Of a DNA stretch of 35,424 nt, positions 1 through 8,063 are shown one piece after another. Within the stretch, counting starts at the first letter, position 1. Each line of letters starts with the position of its first letter. Below the pieces are notes generated by a model. The model saw nothing but the letters and a program-made list of their open reading frames with translations. It searched no databases and had not been told where the DNA came from. Source of the DNA: Desulfosporosinus sp. I2 (lineage in GTDB: Bacteria > Bacillota > Desulfitobacteriia > Desulfitobacteriales > Desulfitobacteriaceae). The DNA is taken from assembly GCF_000960765.1 (NCBI RefSeq), contig NZ_JYNH01000035.1, forward strand, positions 1 to 35,424, in the 5' to 3' direction. A program made the position numbers and the translations under genes.

Positions 1-2744
1 GGATTTCCTTGCTCTGCTGAAGCCGTGAGTAGCTTTAGCCCTCCCTCCACATCTTTGGGAACCTCTTTGCCTTCTAGGTACAACTTACCTAGCGTATATT
101 GCGCAAAATCGTTTTCCTGCTCGGCAGATGCTCTCAGCCATTTGACGGCTGCTTCCACATCCTTCGGGATCTCTTCTCCAAACAGATACAGCTTTCCCAG
201 GGCATATTGGGCAAATTGATTTTCCTGTTCTGCAGACAACTTGAACAACGCCACAGCTTTGACTATATCTTTTTCTACATGGTTGCCGTCTCGGTAGAGC
301 TTACCCAAGGCATATTGAGCCTGAGCATTGCCATTTTCCGCCGCCTTCCTCAGCCATTCCAGCGCTCTCTCTACATTTTCAAGCGCGCTATCAGCCTCAA
401 GATAAATCTTGGCAAGTAAATACTGGGCATTCACATTGCCCAGCTTGGCGGACGGCTCTAAGTTATCGACAGCCTTGACTGCATCTTTTTCTGTGCCGGT
501 ACCCGTATAGAGCATTTGACCAAGGCGATACTGAAGCTTATCATCGTGGCTTTCGGCTTCCAACTCAGAAAAGCCGATAAAAGCATTTTTGAAATACTGA
601 TCAGCCTTCATAGCATCTATTTCTGTGCCCACTCCATTGCGGAACATTTTTGCAACTTCGTAAGAAGCGTAAACGTTCTTTTGCGCTGCAGATTTTTGAT
701 ATAAAGAGAAAGCTGTCGTAAAGCTTTGTTCTACCCCTTGACCACGATAATAAAGGCCGGCCAAGGAATACTGCGCATATTTGTGATTCTTGGCAATTGC
801 CATCTTGAACCAGTTAGCTGCTTCTTCGTAATTCTGAGGTGTCCCTAAACCCGTAGCATACATTTTACCGATTCGGTATTGGGTGTATGGTCCCGGCTTT
901 TTTATTTCTACCTCTCTTAATGCGATAAGTGCCCTAGTGTACCATTCTTGAGCTATATCAGGATTCATCTCCACGCCAAGTCCGTCCATGTGCATCCGAC
1001 CTAGATCGTGAAGAGCAAGAGCATTGCCAATTTGAGCCTCCTCTAAGAACAGACGATAGGCTTCAGTAAAGTTTTGCTCCATCTCATCACTGCCATAAAG
1101 AATCGCACGTGCTTCTTTGTACCGATCACTCCATTCCACGCTGTAGTTAGTTTCTTGGAAATCAGCGATTGTATCTTCTAAATCCTCTTTTGATGACTCT
1201 CCTTCGAGAGTACCCTCAACCTCTGTGCCTTGTTCGATTTGATTCTCGACTTCATCCCCTTCCACATTCATCACAGTATCTTCATTTATATTCTCGCTTT
1301 GCCCCTCTTCATATTCGCCTTCAATATCTTGCCCTGCGATCAATTCCTCTTCCATGGTCACCATGTTTGAAACTTTAGCCGCCGATTCCAACTTTCTAAT
1401 TTGATCGGCCATGACCTTGGGATCTCCAAATTCCTTATTGAGGGCGAAAGATTCTTGCAGAGCCTCTTTAGTGAGAGCTTTATCCAGTTTCAAGTTTCTG
1501 CACTTCCTACCTTGAGGGGTGAGAAAGGTGATGTCTTTTCGGGTATCAGTCCAGACCACTTGATAGTCAAGTTTTTGCATGTTGGAAATGAAATTGACTC
1601 GGTCAGTAGAATTTTGTTTGCAGGTATCAACAGCTAAACGGAGATTATCCATCCAACTCTGTTCATCTTTCTCGGCTCTGTGCTCCCCACTGGACTCCCT
1701 CTGAGCTCCTTCATGATCAATCATGCTGATATCTTGACTTTCACTAAGTTGATCCTCGACTCCATCCTCTTCATATTCGCCTTCAATGTCTCGCCCTGAG
1801 ATCAATTCTTCTTCAACAGGTACCATGTTTGAAACTTTAGTTGCCAATTCCAACCGTCTGATTTGATCGGCCATGGCCTTGGGGTCGCTAAATTCCTTAT
1901 TGAGGGCGAACGATTCTTGTAGAGCCTCTTTCGTGAGGGATTTATCCAGTCTCAAGTTTCTACACTTCCTGCCTTGAGGGGTGATAAAGGTGATGTCCTT
2001 CCGGGTATCAGTCCAGACCACTTGATAGCCAAGTTTTTGCATGTTGGAAATGAAATTGACTCGGTCAGTAGAATTTTGTATGCAGGCATCCACTGCTAAC
2101 CGTAGTTCGTGCATCCAACTTTCTCCTCGCTCTTTGGCCCTCCTCTCCCCTGTGGATTCTTTTTGAGTTCCTTTGTGTTCGATTATACTGAGATTGTGAT
2201 TCTTACAAAGTTGATCTGAGAAGTCTTTCAACTGCTCCATCTGCCAAGGACTTTGTTGCCATTTCAAACCCGTCTCCATGTTGACAGTGTTAAAAACAAA
2301 GTGGTTGTGGAGATGTTCCTGATCCAAATGAGTTGAAACGACTATCTGAAAACCAGAGAACCGCTCAAATTCTTTTGCTAAACAAACGCCGATTTCGTGG
2401 ACCTGCTGCGGTTTAACCTGCTCGGCTGGATGAAAGGATTGAACGAAGTGGATAAACTGTCTGCCGTCTTGTTTGTTGTAGGCAGCTTTAACCATTAGCA
2501 TCTCTTCAAATGCCGTTTCAGGCACGCAATTAACACCCGTAACGAGATCAGTTTTATTCGGGTTCATAATATAGTCCAAGACAATCTTAGAACTGTCTTC
2601 ATCTTTCAGAACCCTTTCGATGGCCATCATTTCAGTATCAAAATCATTGACTTTGATCTTCTCAGGATTCGTAATATAGTGAATTGCCTTCTGAAGACTT
2701 CTTATTTCTTTGTTCGCGCGATTAATGAATTCAATGACCGCAAT
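1..2744 (-). CDS. Relaxase with C-terminal Sel1 repeats (partial, runs off left edge)
   Basis: The reading frame is open from the left edge to about 2744 (about 914 codons). The N-terminus (AVIEFINRANK, then HYITNPEK) and the His cluster HLDQEHLHNHFVFN (H139, H144, H146, H148) are those of a MobA/MobL-type (MOBP-like) relaxase, which nicks oriT and stays covalently bound to the transferred strand. Tyr23 in HYITN is the likely nicking residue (inference). Residues about 175-480 hold two tandem copies of a 154-residue block. From about residue 540 to the edge there are Sel1-like helical repeats (LG-x-Y/M-x-x-G pattern). No ATG, GTG or TTG lies at the family N-terminus. The in-frame codon there is ATT at 2742-2744, behind GAAGGA, so a rare ATT start is proposed. 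The start overlaps the end of mobC by about 40 nt. Acidic linkers separate the repeats. Confidence 0.88.
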   Translation of the reverse strand, partial: MAVIEFINRANKEIRSLQKAIHYITNPEKIKVNDFDTEMMAIERVLKDEDSSKIVLDYIMNPNKTDLVTGVNCVPETAFEEMLMVKAAYNKQDGRQFIHFVQSFHPAEQVKPQQVHEIGVCLAKEFERFSGFQIVVSTHLDQEHLHNHFVFNTVNMETGLKWQQSPWQMEQLKDFSDQLCKNHNLSIIEHKGTQKESTGERRAKERGESWMHELRLAVDACIQNSTDRVNFISNMQKLGYQVVWTDTRKDITFITPQGRKCRNLRLDKSLTKEALQESFALNKEFSDPKAMADQIRRLELATKVSNMVPVEEELISGRDIEGEYEEDGVEDQLSESQDISMIDHEGAQRESSGEHRAEKDEQSWMDNLRLAVDTCKQNSTDRVNFISNMQKLDYQVVWTDTRKDITFLTPQGRKCRNLKLDKALTKEALQESFALNKEFGDPKVMADQIRKLESAAKVSNMVTMEEELIAGQDIEGEYEEGQSENINEDTVMNVEGDEVENQIEQGTEVEGTLEGESSKEDLEDTIADFQETNYSVEWSDRYKEARAILYGSDEMEQNFTEAYRLFLEEAQIGNALALHDLGRMHMDGLGVEMNPDIAQEWYTRALIALREVEIKKPGPYTQYRIGKMYATGLGTPQNYEEAANWFKMAIAKNHKYAQYSLAGLYYRGQGVEQSFTTAFSLYQKSAAQKNVYASYEVAKMFRNGVGTEIDAMKADQYFKNAFIGFSELEAESHDDKLQYRLGQMLYTGTGTEKDAVKAVDNLEPSAKLGNVNAQYLLAKIYLEADSALENVERALEWLRKAAENGNAQAQYALGKLYRDGNHVEKDIVKAVALFKLSAEQENQFAQYALGKLYLFGEEIPKDVEAAVKWLRASAEQENDFAQYTLGKLYLEGKEVPKDVEGGLKLLTASAEQGN
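1304..2227 (-). repeat. Tandem 462-bp (154-codon) duplication inside the relaxase gene
   Basis: Positions 1304-1765 and 1766-about 2227 match at an offset of exactly 462 bp, keeping the frame. Both copies encode a block with the landmarks SWM, NSTDRVNFISNMQKL, YQVVWTDTRKDITF, TPQGRKCRNL, LTKEALQESFALNKEF, KVSNMV and DIEGEYEE. Many third positions differ, and linker residues have diverged, so the duplication is not recent. Confidence 0.9.
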
Positions 2745-3031
2745 ATGTCCTTCACCCCATTCATATTCGATTTAAGGTGCACGAGAATTTCAGGATCTTT
2801 AATTTTCCCGATGTGACATAAATGAGTAAGCTGGTTCAGGTTGTTGGCCATTCCACTAAGCTGCCGGAGCAGCTTGGGCACGTCTTCAACAACGTAAATC
2901 ATTCCTCGGTCCTCCATCTGCAGCATGTAGTCAGATAGCGCGCAATTACCGGCGGCTTTCGCTTTTTCCTTAAGTACCTTCTTTTTTTCTTCTGTGACCC
3001 AAATGACAACTCGCTTTGGTTTAGCCCTCAT
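2702..3031 (-). CDS. mobC: MobC-like relaxosome accessory protein
   Basis: This 109-residue basic protein has the MobC architecture. The first 25 residues (KPKRVVIWVTEEKKKVLKEKA) resemble a ribbon-helix-helix DNA-binding start. The segment LLRQLSGMANNLNQLTHLC at about residues 54-72 matches the MobC signature (L-x-G-N-N-L-N-Q). MobC proteins bind oriT and help the relaxase open DNA at nic. The gene lies just upstream of the relaxase and overlaps its proposed start, which suggests translational coupling. Ribosome binding site AAGGATGA precedes the ATG. Confidence 0.85.
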   Translation of the reverse strand: MRAKPKRVVIWVTEEKKKVLKEKAKAAGNCALSDYMLQMEDRGMIYVVEDVPKLLRQLSGMANNLNQLTHLCHIGKIKDPEILVHLKSNMNGVKDILRSLNSLIARTKK

Positions 3032-3051
3032 TCATCCTTACCTCTTAATGG

Positions 3052-3594
3052 TTAGATTTCCTGGTCATATTCATCTTCTACTACTTCCTCACTGACCTTG
3101 CTACTCCAAATCATATTTAGTCGTTTTGCTTCCATTTCTCTTGGGGTAAGCTCCTGATCAGCATAGGAATTCACATCTACGCCATCCTCCAGGCCCCAAC
3201 GGATCTCCAGCATTTGATCTACGTCATAGGAAGGATCAGCGTACTTTGAAACATCAATTCCCTTTTCCAAACCGATCTCAATTTGTTTAAGTTGCTGTGG
3301 ATCAAATCTTTCCAGTTTTCTATAATCCTCTATGCTTTTTCTTTGAATATTTTCTTGATGAGTTTCGCTTTTATCTCCATGGACTTCCAAGCCCTCACAA
3401 AGAGCTTGGTACTCCTCTAATAAAAATTTCCCACTCACAATGCAATTCTTCGAATAAATCTTTATGGCATCTTCCAATTCCTTTAAATTTTCAGAAGTCG
3501 CAAACCTAGGAAAATCCTTGCAAAAACTAATTTTTCTTGAGATTCCCGAATACAAAAATGAAGAAACTGCGAACCAATCTTTATTGTTTGACAT
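3052..3594 (-). CDS. Hypothetical protein with two GLExGxDV-type repeats
   Basis: The protein has 180 residues. The first 90 residues are not recognised. Residues 97-121 and 123-147 are two copies of a short repeat, pattern (F/Y)D-x-x-Q-(L/M)-x-x-I-x-x-GLE-x-G-(I/V)DV-x-x-YAD. This repeat type occurs in many Firmicute mobile-element proteins of unknown function (recalled, not checked). The C-terminus is acidic. It is upstream of mobC with a 20-nt gap, so it probably belongs to the mobilisation operon. No enzymatic motif is visible. Confidence 0.7.
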   Translation of the reverse strand: MSNNKDWFAVSSFLYSGISRKISFCKDFPRFATSENLKELEDAIKIYSKNCIVSGKFLLEEYQALCEGLEVHGDKSETHQENIQRKSIEDYRKLERFDPQQLKQIEIGLEKGIDVSKYADPSYDVDQMLEIRWGLEDGVDVNSYADQELTPREMEAKRLNMIWSSKVSEEVVEDEYDQEI

Positions 3595-3826
3595 ACACTA
3601 CCCGCCTTTCAATCCTCTGGTCTAAACTCGCCAATATTTGGCAGAATCTTCGAAGTTTTTCAGTATCCAAGAGGGGTTTGGGGACGCAGTCCCCATAAGA
3701 GGGTTTGGGAGGCACTCCCAACAAGCTACTTGGGTGCGTGAGCACCCAAGTAGGAAGCTTGCCATGACAAAAGACGCAATCTGGGGCGGTGATATTGAAA
3801 AAGAAACTAGGCTTTTGCTGCTTAAC
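3595..3826. other. Non-coding segment with three consecutive hairpins (oriT candidate)
   Basis: No credible gene is seen. Three perfect inverted repeats follow one another: 3680-3694 (GGGGAC, loop GCA, GTCCCC), 3705-3721 (TTGGGAG, loop GCA, CTCCCAA) and 3726-3753 (12-bp stem CTACTTGGGTGC, loop GTGA). None has a T-tract, so they are not ordinary terminators. The position upstream of the mobC-relaxase genes is where an oriT often lies. The nick site cannot be identified by eye. Confidence 0.45.
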
Positions 3827-4012
3827 TTATTTGTCACTTTCAAGCTCCCAATAGCTCATTTCTACCTCCATCGCCTCAATAAGCTCATCAATGGTCTCTA
3901 TCTTCTCTTCATATTCAGCAAATGCCTTAAATTCACTCACAAGACTGACAGCTACTTCGCCGCCGTTGAATATCTTGATTAGCTCTAATAACCTTAATAA
4001 GCTTGAGTTCAT
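3827..4012 (-). CDS. Small acidic hypothetical protein
   Basis: The protein has 61 residues and is acidic and helical (EYEEKIETIDELIEAMEVEM), with no recognised domain. The gene follows the primase-like gene by 19 nt. AAAGGAGG stands 12 nt before the ATG, which is rather far. Its function is unknown. Its place between primase and mob genes makes it part of the element's backbone, if expressed. Confidence 0.55.
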   Translation of the reverse strand: MNSSLLRLLELIKIFNGGEVAVSLVSEFKAFAEYEEKIETIDELIEAMEVEMSYWELESDK

Positions 4013-4031
4013 TACTTTTCAATGCCTCCTT

Positions 4032-4988
4032 TCACATCTCGGCCTCTTCTTCAAAGTCTTGTCCACCCCTCCCTTGCTCCATCTCTTTGAAAAAAGAGAC
4101 TAAATCTTCGTTCCAGTCTTTCCCCTTTGGGAAGTGATGGGCTAAAGAGTAATTTGGTTTGTACTCTTCTACCCATCGGTCTAGTGCATTGCGGCCCCAC
4201 TGATCGTTGTCCAAGCAAAATATGATCTGATTGATTTCAGGATGGTCTTTGAGGTAATGTTTTAAAGCAATATCTCCTAAACACCCAAGGGCTAACATGT
4301 GATCCTTATTCTCAGACTCAAAATGTCTAAGGAATGTAGCATAGCTTAATGCGTCAATAGGTGCTTCAAAGACTCGAATGGTGTTGCTTGACCCTGATAT
4401 ATTGAACGCAAAGGCTTTGTCTGAGTTAGCCACATCCCCCCGGTATGAGCTACCCAAAGTATTTGTGCTCCGAACTGAAGCATATCTGGCAGCGCCTTCC
4501 TTATCGTAGCCAACGAAGACACAGGATCGATGAGTGTTTTCGTAAATCTTTTTCTGTTTGACCATAGAAATAACAATGTCCTTGTCTATCTTTCGGGTGT
4601 TGATTAGATAGGCAAAGACATGTTTGTAGGTGCTATTCTTTTCGGGTAAAACAAATTCTCCTTTTTCCTCCTTTTCTTTTTCAATATCCCTTGGAACTCG
4701 ATATAGCGAATCGTTTTGACTAGAGCTTAGCCCCAGTAGTTGTTTTACAGCATCAACCCAGCTTTTTTTCTCCGTGTACATGACAAATTGGATTGGCCCG
4801 CCGCCTGCATTAGCAGAAAAACAGTTCCATTTGCAACCAGCACCGTCAATACGTAAACCGCCAAAGCCGGGAACTTTGTATTCTTTAGGTGTGACTTTCT
4901 CAACAGGATAACCAGACTGACGGGCGTATTCGAGAATATTGATCTGGTTAGCCTGAGCAATCTGCTCATCGGTGAAAAGCTTTCCCAT
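4032..4988 (-). CDS. DUF3991/Toprim primase-like protein
   Basis: The protein has 318 residues. It starts with a degenerate CHC2-like segment: around residues 52-71, NCFSANAGGGPIQFVMY replaces the usual zinc-finger end, keeping the GGGPI(Q/D)F signature. A DUF3991-like region follows at about residues 120-190. A Toprim fold is at about residues 205-265, with E209 in VFEAPIDAL and D260/D262 in FCLDND as candidate metal ligands. Proteins of this family occur on conjugative elements, where they probably prime complementary-strand synthesis after transfer (inference). Only one Cys of a full zinc site is seen near the signature, so zinc binding is doubtful. A strong AAAGGAGG site supports the ATG. 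Confidence 0.85.
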   Translation of the reverse strand: MGKLFTDEQIAQANQINILEYARQSGYPVEKVTPKEYKVPGFGGLRIDGAGCKWNCFSANAGGGPIQFVMYTEKKSWVDAVKQLLGLSSSQNDSLYRVPRDIEKEKEEKGEFVLPEKNSTYKHVFAYLINTRKIDKDIVISMVKQKKIYENTHRSCVFVGYDKEGAARYASVRSTNTLGSSYRGDVANSDKAFAFNISGSSNTIRVFEAPIDALSYATFLRHFESENKDHMLALGCLGDIALKHYLKDHPEINQIIFCLDNDQWGRNALDRWVEEYKPNYSLAHHFPKGKDWNEDLVSFFKEMEQGRGGQDFEEEAEM

Positions 4989-5023
4989 GTAGGTTCACCT
5001 CCTTTCACTTTGATTTAAGGTAT

Positions 5024-5051
5024 TAAAAAAAGACGCAGTATTTTGCGCCTT
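5024..5051 (-). terminator. Intrinsic terminator
   Basis: On the minus strand the stem GGCGCA / TGCGTC (one G-T pair) with loop AAATAC is followed by TTTTTTTA. It lies just after the 229-aa gene and before the primase-like gene. Confidence 0.65.
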
Positions 5052-5072
5052 GAGATTATTGAGTTCACTGTG

Positions 5073-5762
5073 TTACCATTGTTCATTTTCAAGCTTATAT
5101 TTGATCTTGGATACTTCATAGATTACGCCTATGCGAAAATCCCATAAGGCTTTTAGCTTCATTCCATTATGCTGGCTATACCAGTTAACTCCATCCGTAT
5201 ATACATGATCAAACATTGGAGTAATATCAACTGTCTTGGCCTCGATGACTCCTTTTTTATGTCCAATTCCGGAAGAAATGGAATGAGTTCCATTATAGGC
5301 ATAGCAGATATCGATATAAGTAAAATAGTAGGCTAGATGGTTTGTTCTGCTGAATTCAAAAGGATTTCTCGCTATATTCTTTATGCTATTTCTCATTCTA
5401 TCTCTATTCCAGGACAGGACTAAAACACAATCATTAGCTAAATCCACTCTTTTTATCTGGGTCTCTTCAGAATCAAGCCAAATTTGATTACCCAATTCGT
5501 TCTCATAAGACAGAGGAAAGGGATAACTAATTTCTTTATCAAAGCTCTCTTTGTTGTACAAGATGGTTGTCAGCAAGTCACTTTTTAAGTCTTCCCTGAT
5601 GAGGCTCAACATATAGGCTAAGATAACGTTCTGATCCTCTTTACTATGTTCATATCGTAGAGTTTGCCGAACGAAATCCATAGCATAGTTGAATTCCCAA
5701 CTGGGTTGTACCTTCAGTTGCTCTTCTTTACGAAAAGTCTTTCTCCAAAAGCTTTCAAACAC
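5073..5762 (-). CDS. Hypothetical protein, possibly DUF6710 family
   Basis: The protein has 229 residues, with a GTG start. The second half carries the recognisable string VDITPMFDHVYTDGVNWYSQHNG followed by DFRIGVIYE. I recall this as resembling the DUF6710 family of Firmicute accessory regions, but I could not verify it. There is no signal peptide or membrane segment. It lies 25 nt downstream of the 107-aa gene and ends at a terminator. Its function is unknown. Confidence 0.7.
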   Translation of the reverse strand: MFESFWRKTFRKEEQLKVQPSWEFNYAMDFVRQTLRYEHSKEDQNVILAYMLSLIREDLKSDLLTTILYNKESFDKEISYPFPLSYENELGNQIWLDSEETQIKRVDLANDCVLVLSWNRDRMRNSIKNIARNPFEFSRTNHLAYYFTYIDICYAYNGTHSISSGIGHKKGVIEAKTVDITPMFDHVYTDGVNWYSQHNGMKLKALWDFRIGVIYEVSKIKYKLENEQW

Positions 5763-5787
5763 GTTTGTATGTACCTACCTTCCCCTT

Positions 5788-6111
5788 CTATTTTAAAAAG
5801 GTTGAGAGAATTCTAATGGTATTATTATAAATTCTCTTCTGAGAAAAAGGGAGATAGTGCATCAGTGAAAGCAATTCGTTGCATACTCTCAGGTACTTTT
5901 CTTCTTCAAAGGCTTTTTTGATTTGTACAAAGAAGTGAAGATATTGGAAATGGGCTATATCCCCTGCCTGATAACGAATCGCTGGAGAACATTTCGATAG
6001 TTGACTATAAAATTGGAGCAAAGCCATTTTCGCCTGTAGATTGACGTGACGATCTACATTGTTATCCCAATTATCATACGGTTGTATTATGGCTTGAAGT
6101 TTTTTATCCAT
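5788..6111 (-). CDS. Hypothetical protein (107 aa)
   Basis: This small, mostly helical protein has several aromatic residues and no recognised domain. The site GGAG stands 8 nt before the ATG. It is the first gene of a short unit with the 229-aa gene. The 74-nt gap upstream separates it from the RadC-family gene. Confidence 0.6.
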   Translation of the reverse strand: MDKKLQAIIQPYDNWDNNVDRHVNLQAKMALLQFYSQLSKCSPAIRYQAGDIAHFQYLHFFVQIKKAFEEEKYLRVCNELLSLMHYLPFSQKRIYNNTIRILSTFLK

Positions 6112-6185
6112 TGTTCTAACTCCATTCGATAATTAACTATAGGTACGATATGGAAAGATATATAAACAATGCGGTGTTCCCGCCT

Positions 6186-6863
6186 TTAAAATTCAAGCTC
6201 GAAATCCTTAATATGCACTGGAGTATAGTTTGGTGTGTTTGTTACTTCGGAAGTAAAGTCATTATTTTCTCTTAACGAGTAATAGTTCACGCCACCCACG
6301 ATAATGTGATCGACAATCTCTATACCCAAAGGATCAAAAATATTAACCATATTCTGAGTTACTCCAATATCTTCTCGACTAGGGGTTGTGTCTCCACTGG
6401 GATGATTGTGGGCCAGCATTATGGCTTTACAACTGCAATCTAACGCTCGTTTTAGAATTTCTCTGGGATAGATAGGAGCTTGGTTTACCGTTCCTTCGCT
6501 AAATATTTTGGTTTCGATGATTTTAAACTTTGTATCCAAAAAAGTTACCATAAATACTTCTTTGTCCCGTTTTCCCTCAAGTAAAGCTACAAAGTATTTT
6601 CCGGCATCATAAGGATTATTAAAAACCACTTTTGTCTCCTTTTCCAGTGTTCTTAGTACGTTATAGCTTTTAATGAGTTCTTTTATAAGTTCGATTTTTT
6701 CTAGTTGCCTGGGAGTTGGATTAATAAGTTGAGGGTGATCAAGGATATTAAAAAAAGAATTGGAATCAGAATACTCTTTGAGCCTGGCGTGGGAAAGGCC
6801 GGTAAGCCCGGCCAATCCATTTAGGAAATGATTTTCTAAGACTTGGTTGTGCAAGGGATTCAT
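6186..6863 (-). CDS. radC: RadC-family JAB/JAMM domain protein
   Basis: The protein has 225 residues. A helix-hairpin-helix-like N-terminal part (GLAGLTGLSHARLKEY) is followed by the RadC/MPN core at about residues 85-200. The JAMM metal site is intact: E102 in KEVFMV, then AHNHPSGD with H152, H154 and D165-region residues. RadC-like genes are common on plasmids and integrative elements; the activity is uncertain despite the old 'DNA repair' name. The start overlaps the 72-aa gene by 4 nt (ATGA), so the two are co-translated. Confidence 0.88.
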   Translation of the reverse strand: MNPLHNQVLENHFLNGLAGLTGLSHARLKEYSDSNSFFNILDHPQLINPTPRQLEKIELIKELIKSYNVLRTLEKETKVVFNNPYDAGKYFVALLEGKRDKEVFMVTFLDTKFKIIETKIFSEGTVNQAPIYPREILKRALDCSCKAIMLAHNHPSGDTTPSREDIGVTQNMVNIFDPLGIEIVDHIIVGGVNYYSLRENNDFTSEVTNTPNYTPVHIKDFELEF

Positions 6864-7078
6864 TCGTTAACCTCCTTGCTGTCTGCTATTAGAATTCGGA
6901 TAGCGTCAAGTTTTTCCAGCAGAGGTAAGGGTAGATCAACTTGGTCAAGATGATTTAAAAGGTTTATCCCATATTGCTCAAGATAAAGTTTTAGACTATC
7001 CTTTTCATTTTCGGTTGGTTCGGTGAGCTTGATAAGTAGTTCTTTGAATTGCGTAAGGTCTTGATTTTCAGTCGGCAT
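6860..7078 (-). CDS. Small hypothetical protein between parB and radC
   Basis: The protein has 72 residues, is acidic and mostly helical, and has no known domain. It overlaps parB at its start (11 nt) and radC at its end (4 nt), giving a tightly coupled parA-parB-orf-radC series. That coupling supports it as a real gene. Confidence 0.65.
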   Translation of the reverse strand: MPTENQDLTQFKELLIKLTEPTENEKDSLKLYLEQYGINLLNHLDQVDLPLPLLEKLDAIRILIADSKEVNE

Positions 7079-8063
7079 GATTAATGCCCCTTTCTTGTTC
7101 GAAATATAAAGTTAGCGCGCTCTCTATGATTTGCTCAATCTCAGCTGGTTTTTGACCAGCATGAAAAAATTTGGTTACCAGTTTGGGTTTAAGTTTAATT
7201 CCGGCTGGTTTCTTCGTTTTTTTGTTCTCTTCTCCATAAAGAATTGAATAAATGTTATCTCCACTTAATTTGCCTTGCTCTGATAATCCTCTCATTCTTT
7301 CCGCTTTAACCATGTCAATCTTGAAATTGTTAATTGATATAATATCCTCAATTATTTGCTGCTCGTTTTTTGATAGATAAGATAGGTAAACAGCAGGACG
7401 CAATGCTATCTTTTCTTCATCCACCCTATTCAGCAATCCCTCAATAAGAAAGTTTAATCGAATATACCGCTGGATATTAGTTCGGCTCATCCTGTTGTTA
7501 TCCGCTACTTTTTCCGCACTTATCCCTCGCGGCCCCACTGGGGCCACTTGTTCATAATCCCTGTATTCATGCGGGTTTTGTGGCATTTTCAGTGCATTAA
7601 TTAGCTCTTGTTTTTTTCCGGTTGCTTTGGCTGCTTCAAGCTGCATTTTTAAGGATTTCGCTAATTCTGACGGTAACATATCCGAGGGTGATCGCTGTTC
7701 GAAATTGGAAATAGTAACGATTAATGAGGCTTCATCATCACTGATATTTTCCCGAATGTCTGCTCTGATTTTAGTAAGCCCGGCTAAACGGGAGGCATTG
7801 ACACGGTTGTGCCCGGCTAAAATCTCAAATTTATCGTCAGCAATTGGCCTAACGACAATGGGTTGAATGACACCGTTTTCTTTGATACTTTCTACCATGT
7901 TTTCTAAACGTTCGCCAGTATAAAGTTTAAACGGATGATTTGTAAAAGGAACAAGGTTGGCAATCTCTAATTCAGTGATCGCTTCCTTGTTCCTTTCTAT
8001 AGGTGTTTCTTTAATCGGACCACCAAACATATCTTCCAAAGATAAGAGTTTTCTTTCACTCAT
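7068..8063 (-). CDS. parB: ParB/Spo0J-type partition protein
   Basis: The protein has about 331 residues. The ParB N-terminal nuclease/CTPase-like domain lies around residues 35-115, with ILAGHNRVNASRLAG as the GxxR-type box. A helix-turn-helix follows (ISAEKVADNNRMSRTNIQRYIRL) at about residue 190. The longer frame begins at 8084, but its first codons encode the AAAGGAG site, so the ATG at 8063 (MSERKLLSLED) is the better start. It overlaps the parA stop by 8 nt (ATGAGTGA). ParA and ParB would keep the excised circular form from being lost. No consensus chromosomal parS was seen in the window. Confidence 0.9.
   Translation of the reverse strand: MSERKLLSLEDMFGGPIKETPIERNKEAITELEIANLVPFTNHPFKLYTGERLENMVESIKENGVIQPIVVRPIADDKFEILAGHNRVNASRLAGLTKIRADIRENISDDEASLIVTISNFEQRSPSDMLPSELAKSLKMQLEAAKATGKKQELINALKMPQNPHEYRDYEQVAPVGPRGISAEKVADNNRMSRTNIQRYIRLNFLIEGLLNRVDEEKIALRPAVYLSYLSKNEQQIIEDIISINNFKIDMVKAERMRGLSEQGKLSGDNIYSILYGEENKKTKKPAGIKLKPKLVTKFFHAGQKPAEIEQIIESALTLYFEQERGINHAD

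Noticed and set aside
3622-3982. Overlapping ORFs on both strands across the hairpin cluster
   Set aside because: Their sequence is dictated by the inverted repeats and they have no ribosome binding site or family signal.
6795-6825. Twister-like string (GGTAAGCCCGG) on the plus strand
   Set aside because: It lies inside the RadC-family coding sequence and lacks P1, P2 and the UAA segment.
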